From positions 56,017 to 120,016 of the forward strand of contig JAOAAU010000040.1 in the NCBI GenBank assembly GCA_026418695.1: 64,000 nt of DNA. Reading direction: 5' to 3'. The notes below the pieces were generated by a model. That model made no database searches, was not told where the DNA came from, and saw only the letters and a program-made list of their open reading frames with translations. Shown here piece by piece: positions 1 to 6,139 of the stretch. Made by a program: the position numbers and the translations under genes. This DNA is from Clostridia bacterium (GTDB lineage Bacteria; Bacillota; Clostridia; Acetivibrionales; JAFADI01). Every line of letters starts with the position of its first letter. Position 1 is the stretch's first letter.

Positions 1-424
1 GCTGTATAAAATTGAAAAAGCGGAAGCCAGTGACGTGAAGGTGAGTTTGGAGATTTTTGAGGACATCAATGAAATCCATATGAATATCAACGATCTGTGC
101 GAATCCCTTGGCATATTATTGGATAATGCGATTGAGGCGGCCAGTGAGAGCGACCATAAGGAAGTAAAAGTCAAAGTCAAAAACGACGAAGGTCATATCA
201 CTTTCTCCATTATCAATACCTTTAAGACTGCTCCGGATATGACCCGGATTTTCAAATTGGATTATTCCTCTAAAGGAGAAGGACACGGATGGGGATTATG
301 GTATGTAAAGCAGAAGGTCTTAAAAAAGTATAAAAACATCTTCCTGAATACCGCGATTGTTGATCATGCAAAATTCAAGCAGGATCTGGTGATCTCCTCG
401 ACTCAAAGAAAAATTTCTGTTTAG
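1..424 (+). CDS. AgrC-like sensor histidine kinase, C-terminal part (5' end outside window)
   Basis: The open frame runs in from the left edge (frame 2) and ends at TAG 422-424, so only the ATP-binding part is present. It has the GHKL ATPase features of AgrC-type (HPK10) quorum-sensing kinases: an N box with LLDNAIEAA, and a G box with SKGEGHGWGLWYVKQ. Kinases of this kind sense the cyclic AgrD-derived peptide and phosphorylate an AgrA/LytTR regulator, which would lie left of the window. It converges on the minus-strand agrB-agrD genes and shares their terminator. The classic order is B-D-C-A on one strand, so this is a rearranged layout. The GHKL fold is clear; assignment as the AgrC of this locus is inferred from context. 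Confidence 0.8.
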   Translation, partial: LYKIEKAEASDVKVSLEIFEDINEIHMNINDLCESLGILLDNAIEAASESDHKEVKVKVKNDEGHITFSIINTFKTAPDMTRIFKLDYSSKGEGHGWGLWYVKQKVLKKYKNIFLNTAIVDHAKFKQDLVISSTQRKISV

Positions 425-429
425 AATAG

Positions 430-470
430 AATAAGAAACCTGGTATGGAATCCATACCAGGTTTCTTATT
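430..470. terminator. Bidirectional terminator between agrC-like gene and agrD
   Basis: A perfect 20-bp inverted repeat, 430-449 against 451-470. The realistic loop is formed by opening the innermost pairs. It is A/T-rich at both outer ends, so it can terminate the agrC-like gene on the plus strand and the agrD operon on the minus strand. Confidence 0.8.
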
Positions 471-483
471 CTTGCCGGCGCTC

Positions 484-627
484 TTAATCAACTTTTATAA
501 GTGACTGCGGTATCTTCGGCTGTTCCTGCCAAATTACCATGCATGCGTTTGCGGATGTTTGTGCGACTAGGATGGCGATCATTGATACCAGTGTAAGAAC
601 CAGATACTTGATTTTTGAAGTATTCAT
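484..627 (-). CDS. agrD: AgrD-type cyclic lactone autoinducer peptide precursor
   Basis: A 47-residue reading frame with a strong ribosome site (GGAGGGG) just upstream of ATG 627. The parts are in AgrD order. Residues 1-27 form an amphipathic, hydrophobic leader (MNTSKIKYLVLTLVSMIAIL, then VAQTSAN). The core is A28-C29-M-V-I-W33. The acidic/proline-rich C-terminal recognition part is QEQPKIPQSLIKVD. In the AgrD family, AgrB cleaves after the ring-closing residue and joins it to the Cys thiol. By analogy the signal would be a five-residue thiolactone ring, Cys-Met-Val-Ile-Trp, with a short N-terminal tail. It is the last gene of the minus-strand operon. The precursor identity is well supported; the exact mature peptide is inferred. 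Confidence 0.88.
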   Translation of the reverse strand: MNTSKIKYLVLTLVSMIAILVAQTSANACMVIWQEQPKIPQSLIKVD

Positions 628-650
628 AAGAACCCCTCCATTGTTTATTT

Positions 651-679
651 AAAAGACTTGGTTTTGTACCAACTCTTTT
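651..679 (-). promoter_or_regulatory. Stem-loop ahead of agrD
   Basis: A 12-bp inverted repeat (651-662 against 668-679, one mismatch) lies between the stop of the 95-residue gene and the agrD ribosome site. It is not followed by a U-run on the minus strand. An RNA processing or stabilising element that separates agrD mRNA from the upstream genes is a better guess than a terminator. The structure is seen; its role is inferred. Confidence 0.4.
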
Positions 680-692
680 ATCCGATATGAAT

Positions 693-980
693 TCAACCCG
701 CTTTTTGTACTTTCATTTTTGGACAGAACTCCGGACAAATCCGCTGGCAGTAGCTGATCATCCTGCTTTTTTCCACCTTTTTGGTTTCCTTTTCAGCCGC
801 TTCCGCGATACAAATACCGTACTGGCGTCTGAAATTACAGATCAGCGTTATTTTATCCGCTTCGCTGTCCAATTGATGGTCTGTTTGATGCAGCAGATCC
901 ACTAAAATTGTTTTGTATTCGTCAATCGATCCGACATGAATCTCTTTTACCTTACTGATAAAATCACAGATTATACTCAT
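693..980 (-). CDS. Cys-containing hypothetical protein between agrB and agrD
   Basis: A 95-residue product, not recognised. ATG 980 has a strong ribosome site (GAGGGG, 6 nt spacing) inside the end of agrB, and the two genes overlap by 17 nt, so translation is probably coupled. The protein is soluble-looking and helical with no signal or membrane segment. It has six cysteines at 5, 48, 57, 78, 82 and 86; the last three are spaced every fourth residue in a short C-terminal segment (YCQRICPEFCPK). A gene between agrB and agrD is unusual, since in textbook agr loci agrD follows agrB directly. It could take part in signal processing or be an unrelated passenger; nothing in the sequence decides this. 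Confidence 0.75.
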   Translation of the reverse strand: MSIICDFISKVKEIHVGSIDEYKTILVDLLHQTDHQLDSEADKITLICNFRRQYGICIAEAAEKETKKVEKSRMISYCQRICPEFCPKMKVQKAG

Positions 981-1596
981 ATTTGTCCCCTCGGTATTCT
1001 GAACCGTATTTGTTCCCTGAAATCCAATAGATTACAGGAAGGATAAAAACACATTCTGCAAGCAGTGACAGGATCGCTATTTTCCCATAAGGCTGGGGTA
1101 AGAACAAGGATACTATGAAGATTGCATTGAAGATGAGCAGAGATATTTTTTTCAATCTTTTTCTTTGTTTGGTACTGGCAATTGGCTTGTTTTCATGATC
1201 CGACGGCGCATATTTGAGAAGGATCGCCATACAGAGCAGATAAATGCATGTCTGGAGAATATGAAGGTACAATCCGCTGAATGGAATCATGAGTGATAAG
1301 TAGACAGTAAGGAAAAATATTGTGCTGGATGATATCAGGCAGCCTATCCAGGTTTTGGAGTGGATCCCCCCTGCAAAAATTCTAAGGAGTGCATAGCACA
1401 GCAGTGAAAACAGCGCGTATTGCAGGATGTTCAATATCACGGCAATGACTATGAACACCAGCATCTTTACCATTTCAGAGAACAGGATATATAGCCCGTA
1501 CTCCAGAACCTCCCTGGTATTGTTGTCCAGTTCCTTGACCGTACCGATTTCTTTCACGATCTTCCCTGATAATTGCTGGATGGTATTCAGGATCAT
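964..1596 (-). CDS. agrB: AgrB-type autoinducer-processing membrane peptidase
   Basis: A 210-residue polytopic membrane protein. AgrB proteins cleave the AgrD C-terminal tail and form the thiolactone while embedded in the cytoplasmic membrane. The family signature is present: LLRIFAGGIHSKTWIGC. The catalytic pair is His79 and Cys86, seven residues apart as in S. aureus AgrB (His77/Cys84). The N-terminal amphipathic segment with LEYGL is also typical. About five to six hydrophobic segments follow, and the tail is charged. ATG 1596 lies 122 nt inside the 3' end of cheB. The family's conserved N-terminus needs most of that overlap, so the overlap is probably real. It is followed by a 17-nt overlap with the next gene. 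Confidence 0.9.
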   Translation of the reverse strand: MILNTIQQLSGKIVKEIGTVKELDNNTREVLEYGLYILFSEMVKMLVFIVIAVILNILQYALFSLLCYALLRIFAGGIHSKTWIGCLISSSTIFFLTVYLSLMIPFSGLYLHILQTCIYLLCMAILLKYAPSDHENKPIASTKQRKRLKKISLLIFNAIFIVSLFLPQPYGKIAILSLLAECVFILPVIYWISGNKYGSEYRGDKYEYNL

Positions 1597-2197
1597 CCTC
1601 TCCCTTCATGATGTTATTTTGAAGGTAATCAAGAATCGTCTTGGGAATATTCTGTAAGCCTGTCGTAACATGGACAGCGCCTAATTCGATTGCTTCCTTG
1701 GGTAATTCAAAAGCAATGCAGCTCCGCTCATCCTGTGCAATGGTGAAAGCACCGCACTCCTTCATTTCAAGAAGCCCCTTAGCTCCATCCTTGCCCCAGC
1801 CTGTAAGAATAATTCCCACAGCCTCAGGCCCTGCAGATTTTGCAACCGAACAGAACATCGTCTCTATGGAAGGACACTGCCGGTAAACGGGTGAACCTTC
1901 CTTGATTGAAACATAATAGCCCTCGCATTTTCTTTCCAGTGTCATATGCATATTTCCCGGCGCAATCAATACTTTTCCCGGTGTCAGCGGCTCACCATCC
2001 GTTGCCTCGGCCACCTCTAAACGGCTTACTCCATTCAGCCCTTCTGCCAAAAACTTTGTAAAACTAGCAGGAATATGCTGAACGATGATAATCGGAGGCA
2101 TGTCCGCGGGCAGCTTTTTCAAAATCTCTTTGAGTGCTTCCACCCCACCGGTAGAAGCGCCTATCGCTATGACAGTACTATCTTTTTTATTCTTCAT
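1475..2197 (-). CDS. cheB: CheB-type protein-glutamate methylesterase (catalytic domain only)
   Basis: A 240-residue protein lacking the receiver domain of standard CheB; the receiver is the preceding gene, with which it overlaps by 4 nt (ATGA). The methylesterase/deamidase domain removes methyl groups from chemoreceptor glutamates. Its triad is readable: Ser15 in GASTGG, His41 in VQHIP and Asp137 in LTGWGKDGA. The domain is complete by about residue 195. The remaining roughly 45 residues are hydrophilic (DDPEYHPAIIREDRERNR) and look unlike the family. They begin almost exactly where agrB starts on the same strand in another frame. The tail is therefore probably read-through sequence acquired when agrB became joined here. 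No cheA, cheW or cheR is visible nearby. Confidence 0.88.
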   Translation of the reverse strand: MKNKKDSTVIAIGASTGGVEALKEILKKLPADMPPIIIVQHIPASFTKFLAEGLNGVSRLEVAEATDGEPLTPGKVLIAPGNMHMTLERKCEGYYVSIKEGSPVYRQCPSIETMFCSVAKSAGPEAVGIILTGWGKDGAKGLLEMKECGAFTIAQDERSCIAFELPKEAIELGAVHVTTGLQNIPKTILDYLQNNIMKGEDDPEYHPAIIREDRERNRYGQGTGQQYQGGSGVRAIYPVL

Positions 2198-2679
2198 ATG
2201 GAATTCATCAAATCCTTTATTGTGTCGATCCCTGAAATGTTGGTTTTATCAACTGCAAATTTTGCTCCGGAAATAAAGGCTTCCATCACAGTATCACTGT
2301 CCAGTTCACTTGAGACAATGGTAATTGTTGTATCCGGATACAATTCCTTAATCCTTCTTGTCGCATCCAAGCCATTCATTTGAGGCATACGAATATCCAT
2401 GGTTACAAAATCGGGTTTGTACCGTTCTACCAGGTCTATTGCCTCATAGCCATTCCCGGCTTCCCCGACGACCGAATGCCCCATTGTGGTGAAATACTTT
2501 TTCAATACCATTCTAAGGACTGCATCGTCATCAACGATCAATACCTTCCTGGGTTTTGTTCTATCGTCCTTATGTTGAATACTGTTCTTGCAAATATGCC
2601 TTTGGGAAGCGGCACATACAAAGTTGCAAAAAATTCCGAAAGGATTGTATGTTCTCGTGCTTTCATGGCAAACTGACAT
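2194..2679 (-). CDS. CheY-like single-domain response regulator with N-terminal extension
   Basis: A 161-residue protein. Residues about 44-160 form a receiver domain (KVLIVDDD, phospho-acceptor Asp95 in TMDIRMPQMNG, Ser123, Lys145). It probably supplies the regulatory domain missing from the adjacent CheB. The first roughly 40 residues are not receiver sequence and contain several Cys residues. The ATG at 2679 has a GGGGG ribosome site 8 nt upstream, so the extension may be real, but no ATG lies closer to the domain and a non-ATG start cannot be excluded. This is the first gene of the five-gene operon. A TATAAT-like box on the minus strand at 2715-2720 lacks a convincing -35. Confidence 0.85.
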   Translation of the reverse strand: MSVCHESTRTYNPFGIFCNFVCAASQRHICKNSIQHKDDRTKPRKVLIVDDDAVLRMVLKKYFTTMGHSVVGEAGNGYEAIDLVERYKPDFVTMDIRMPQMNGLDATRRIKELYPDTTITIVSSELDSDTVMEAFISGAKFAVDKTNISGIDTIKDLMNSI

Positions 2680-2805
2680 GTTGCTGACCCCCGTTTATAC
2701 AACGCCTTGATCTTATTATATTCGCAAAAATCGACATAAAACGCGAACCCCTCATGAAACCCTTTTTTTCCTGTCTGAAATCGTTTGCATTCAAAATTGA
2801 GACAT

Positions 2806-2840
2806 AAAAAAAAGACTTACATGCATAGCAAATAAGTCTT
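2806..2840 (-). terminator. Terminator of the MocR-type regulator gene
   Basis: An 8-bp stem (2812-2819 against 2833-2840), followed on the minus strand by an eight-base T-run. It lies about 90 bp past the stop at 2933. Confidence 0.8.
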
Positions 2841-2932
2841 ATTCGAACTTACCTCCAGGTTAATTCCAGGTATACGTTTCCAGCGTTATCAGCCTCATCC
2901 AGCAAAACCAAAATATTTATTCCAGGATCCTC

Positions 2933-4336
2933 TCAAATCTTTGTGTCAAAAGCCTTCTTCATCCTCTTTATCCCTTCGTCAATCATTTCTTCACTTAGGT
3001 TCCCGTACCCAAGAATAAAGCTGTTCAGGTTGTCCCCTTGATTCATAGCATGTACTTCAACAGGAAACATTCTCACTCCTGATTTTTTGAGACGATTGAT
3101 CTGATCCCGTGTGATTTCGAATTTGAACTTCACTACTACATGTAGTCCCGTAGATGCCCCCAAAACCTTGAATTGATTCTTGAAGCAAGCCTCTAGTGCA
3201 TGAATCAGCTTTTTTTGGCGCCTATAATATACCTTTTTCATTTTAGCAACATGTCTCTCCAGGAAGCCGCCCTCAATAAACGCGGATAACGTCCGTTGCT
3301 CCAAAATAGGTGTTTGAAAGTCGGAATGTCGTTTCAGCTTGCGACAGCGATTTACCAGGTGCTCGGGCAATACCATATATCCGACCCGAAGCGCCGGAAA
3401 CATGATTTTGCTGAATGTGCCTATATAAATCACCCGATCCGGGTCAAGGCTCTGAAGTGAACTGACCGGAGGTCCTTCATAACGGAATTCACTGTCATAA
3501 TCATCCTCAACGATCATCGCACCTGTTTTTCTGGCATACCGGATCAGTTCTATCCTTCTTTGTATGGGAAGAATCCCCCCCAGAGGAAACTGATGGGATG
3601 GAGTCAGATAAACCATTTTAGGATGGGTTTCCTCCGGCAAAAGTTCTGTTTTCATGCCTTGTTCATCTACTGGAATTGGAATCAGCTCCGCTCCGCAGGA
3701 GGACAATATCCGCTGGAGGTCATAATTGGATGGATCTTCAAGGATTACTGAAGCCCCGGGAGTTGTCAGAAGTTTTGCCGTCAATTGGAGTGCCTGGACT
3801 GCTCCGGTTGTGATAATGATATTCTCCGGGTTGCAGTTGACTCCCCGTATTTTAAAAAGGTATTGAGCAATCACAGATCTTAATTTGAGGCATCCGGCAG
3901 GGTCGCCATAGCTTAATTCGGAACTGGGCATCTCCGTACATACCTGATGATACAAGCCGGACCATTTTTTCATCGGAAACATATCCAACGCAGGAAGACC
4001 TGAACGGAAATTAATGATATCCTCCGTTTCATTACCCGTGGTCTTTTTATTGTCCTCCTTCTCTGCCTTTATTTCAGTATACCCATTGAAGCATGCATTT
4101 TGCCCTACATACATCCCTGATCCTTGCTGGCCAAGAATATATCCTTCCGCCGCAAGCATTTCGTAGGATTCCAGAACCACATTTCTCGAAATCTGAAGAG
4201 AGGAGGCAAGTCCCCGTGAGGAAGGAAGCTTATATCCGGCCTGGAGCTCCCCTTTTAATATTTTCAAACGGATATCCTCATAAAGCTGTCGGATGATCGG
4301 TATCTTCGACTGCTTATCCACACGTAGCCAGGTCAT
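2933..4336 (-). CDS. MocR family (GntR HTH + aminotransferase fold) transcriptional regulator
   Basis: About 467 residues. The N-terminal 75 residues are a GntR winged helix-turn-helix (KIPIIRQLYEDIRLKILKGE, then LPSSRGLASSLQISRNVVLESYEML). The rest is a fold-type I aminotransferase-like domain with the PLP-lysine in GTFSKIMFPALRVGY and the AIVEDDYDSEFRY-like segment. MocR proteins use PLP to sense amines, amino acids or vitamin B6 and usually control a divergent gene. That is the arrangement here, with an EamA exporter across a 164-bp gap. The ATG at 4336 is chosen because GGTGGAG lies 6 nt upstream; an in-frame TTG at 4354 would put the ribosome site inside the gene. The ligand is unknown. 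Confidence 0.9.
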   Translation of the reverse strand: MTWLRVDKQSKIPIIRQLYEDIRLKILKGELQAGYKLPSSRGLASSLQISRNVVLESYEMLAAEGYILGQQGSGMYVGQNACFNGYTEIKAEKEDNKKTTGNETEDIINFRSGLPALDMFPMKKWSGLYHQVCTEMPSSELSYGDPAGCLKLRSVIAQYLFKIRGVNCNPENIIITTGAVQALQLTAKLLTTPGASVILEDPSNYDLQRILSSCGAELIPIPVDEQGMKTELLPEETHPKMVYLTPSHQFPLGGILPIQRRIELIRYARKTGAMIVEDDYDSEFRYEGPPVSSLQSLDPDRVIYIGTFSKIMFPALRVGYMVLPEHLVNRCRKLKRHSDFQTPILEQRTLSAFIEGGFLERHVAKMKKVYYRRQKKLIHALEACFKNQFKVLGASTGLHVVVKFKFEITRDQINRLKKSGVRMFPVEVHAMNQGDNLNSFILGYGNLSEEMIDEGIKRMKKAFDTKI

Positions 4337-4359
4337 TTTATACTCCACCTCCAACTGGT

Positions 4360-4422
4360 ACCACTAAAATTGCATCTGAGTGGTTCTTCAACCGACCACT
4401 TTTCCTTGTTAAATTATATAAT
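4360..4422. promoter_or_regulatory. Candidate MocR operator and promoter of the divergent exporter
   Basis: Three copies of one hexamer lie in the intergenic region: ACCACT at 4360-4365, its complement AGTGGT at 4379-4384, and ACCACT at 4395-4400. A TATAAT -10 box for the plus-strand gene is at 4417-4422. The last ACCACT sits where the -35 would be, and no good -35 is present. This fits an activator-dependent promoter of the GabR/PdxR type. The repeats are seen; the binding protein is inferred. Confidence 0.5.
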
Positions 4423-4500
4423 ATAGCGGTGAATTTTTCCATAGGCATAAAGAATCCTGTAAACATCCATCGAATCATCATTTGCGAAAGGAGAATCATG

Positions 4501-5424
4501 ATGAACAAAACCTATTCCGCTTACATAGAATTGACCATCGGCACCATTCTTGCAGGCAGCTCCGTGGTTGTCGGCAAAATTATCACAACCAGCCTTCCGG
4601 TTTCTCTTTCCCAGTGCATCTGCCTTGTCGCTGCACTGGCCGTACTGCTTCCTGTCTGTTGTATCTCCGGAGGCGGCTTCCCCAGAGTTCAAAGGAAGGA
4701 TATTCCCTTTATATTTCTGCAGGCACTATTCGGGATGTTTCTTTTCCGTGTTTTGATGCTTGAGGGCTTAAAGCATGCATCGGCTGTAGACAGTGGAATC
4801 ATCACAAGCTCAACTCCCGCGGTAGTCTCTATTCTAGCGTTTATTTTTCTGAAGGAAAGCCTTACTTCGCATAAAATATTCGGAATCCTCTGTACTGTAT
4901 CCGGCATAGCAGTCATCAATCTGATGAATATCAGCAATTCCTCCGGCGTACCTTCCAGTTCCTTTTGGGGAATCCTTCTGGTTTTATGTGCAGTGGTTTG
5001 TGAAGCACTTCTGACAATATTCAGGAAAGTCTCTCCCAATGAAGTCCCACCTATTGTCGGAACCTTTTACGTTACACTTTTCACATTCCTGCTGTTTGTT
5101 CCCAACGCAGCTCTTGAAGCCAGCAAGCTTGATTTTTCCCTGATTACTTTCCCACAGTGGATGATCCTCCTGTATTACGGTATCGTCGTCACAGCTCTGG
5201 CTTATATCTTATGGTTCCGTGGAATTTCGATAGTACCGGCTTCGACTGCAGCCGCTTATACAGGATTTATTCCCATCAGTACATTGATCCTTTCGGTGGT
5301 CATCTTACAGGAAAGAATTACATTACTTCACATTCTTGGGATTGCTCTTGCTTTATTTGGAATTGTGCTGATTTCTGTGTTTGAGAAGCCTGGTAAAACC
5401 GGCATCGCAATGGATAATGCATAG
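4501..5424 (+). CDS. EamA/DMT family transporter
   Basis: About 307 residues with ten predicted membrane segments arranged as two EamA repeats, typical of drug/metabolite exporters. Typical features are SSVVVGKI near the start, the segment TSSTPAVVSILAFIFLKE ending repeat one, and YTGFIPISTLILSVVILQE in repeat two. Such proteins export amino acids or other small metabolites. Divergence from the MocR regulator suggests that its effector is this exporter's substrate or a related amine. ATG 4501 is preferred (AAAGGAG 7 nt upstream); an adjacent in-frame ATG at 4498 is possible. Longer upstream starts lack a ribosome site. The substrate cannot be read from the sequence. Confidence 0.85.
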   Translation: MNKTYSAYIELTIGTILAGSSVVVGKIITTSLPVSLSQCICLVAALAVLLPVCCISGGGFPRVQRKDIPFIFLQALFGMFLFRVLMLEGLKHASAVDSGIITSSTPAVVSILAFIFLKESLTSHKIFGILCTVSGIAVINLMNISNSSGVPSSSFWGILLVLCAVVCEALLTIFRKVSPNEVPPIVGTFYVTLFTFLLFVPNAALEASKLDFSLITFPQWMILLYYGIVVTALAYILWFRGISIVPASTAAAYTGFIPISTLILSVVILQERITLLHILGIALALFGIVLISVFEKPGKTGIAMDNA

Positions 5425-5461
5425 ATGCTTCTTTATCCTCCTGCCGACCGAAAATGCATGC

Positions 5462-5504
5462 AAAAAAACCCGGGATAGAATGATTCTCTCTTCTATTCCG
5501 GGTT
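5462..5504 (-). terminator. Terminator of nrdG, also backing the exporter gene
   Basis: A 14-bp stem (5467-5480 against 5491-5504, one wobble), followed on the minus strand by a run of seven T. It lies between two converging genes and could also stop plus-strand transcripts weakly. Confidence 0.8.
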
Positions 5505-5546
5505 AATCATTTATGCTTCTATGTACTTCATCCTGCTGTTTGAAGA

Positions 5547-6056
5547 TCATACCTCCGCAAAGATGATATTCCTGTCCCTTTTCGATCGGTTAATGTCGAT
5601 AATCCTTTGATTCTCCGATCCTCTGAACTTCAGCATCAGGTTTCTTTTTGTCATCTCAAAGCGGCCATCCACCAAAACATCGGTATGACTAAGCAGTTCC
5701 GCCCATGCAGGATTGGTTTGCGCATGCTCACAGATCTTTTCGTAGGTATAACCTGTGTAAGTCATTACATTTAAGCCGGCCTTTTTTACGTGTGATGCTA
5801 ATACGGCAAAGCTTTGTGCCTGCTCAAAGGGTTCACCGCCGCTAAGGGTTACCCCGTCCAGCAAAGGGTTCTTTTTGATTTCTTCCAAAATGTTTCCTAC
5901 GGATGTCACCGTTCCGCCTTCAAAGGAATGAGTTCCCGGGTTGTGGCAGCCTGGGCATTTGTGCTTGCATCCTTGTGCAAATACTACGTAGCGGATTCCT
6001 GGACCGTCAACAATGGATTCTTTTACGGTCCCGGCAATTCTTAAAGGTGTCTTCAT
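5547..6056 (-). CDS. nrdG: Anaerobic ribonucleotide reductase-activating protein NrdG
   Basis: A 169-residue radical SAM protein that installs the glycyl radical on NrdD. The iron-sulfur cluster motif is Cys30-x3-Cys34-x2-Cys37 (CKHKCPGC), preceded by the family's VDGPGIRYVVFAQG. The SGGEPF segment and the C-terminal RGSENQRIID are also typical. Length is normal for NrdG. The ribosome site AGGAGG lies ahead of ATG 6056. It follows nrdD by 83 bp with no terminator between, so the two are one operon. Being strictly anaerobic chemistry, it supports growth without oxygen. Confidence 0.97.
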   Translation of the reverse strand: MKTPLRIAGTVKESIVDGPGIRYVVFAQGCKHKCPGCHNPGTHSFEGGTVTSVGNILEEIKKNPLLDGVTLSGGEPFEQAQSFAVLASHVKKAGLNVMTYTGYTYEKICEHAQTNPAWAELLSHTDVLVDGRFEMTKRNLMLKFRGSENQRIIDINRSKRDRNIIFAEV

Positions 6057-6139
6057 CTGTTATTCCTCCTGTTAAAACTGGTAAATAATCAGATTTTTTC
6101 TGCATAGACCGAACGTTCAATAAGCTTTTCAGTTCGATT

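Noticed and set aside
2380..2676. Plus-strand frame across the receiver gene
   Set aside because: It lies wholly opposite a receiver-domain gene with clear motifs and has no ribosome site.
4429..4497. Longer start for the EamA transporter
   Set aside because: It begins within the promoter region and has no ribosome site; AAAGGAG precedes ATG 4498/4501.
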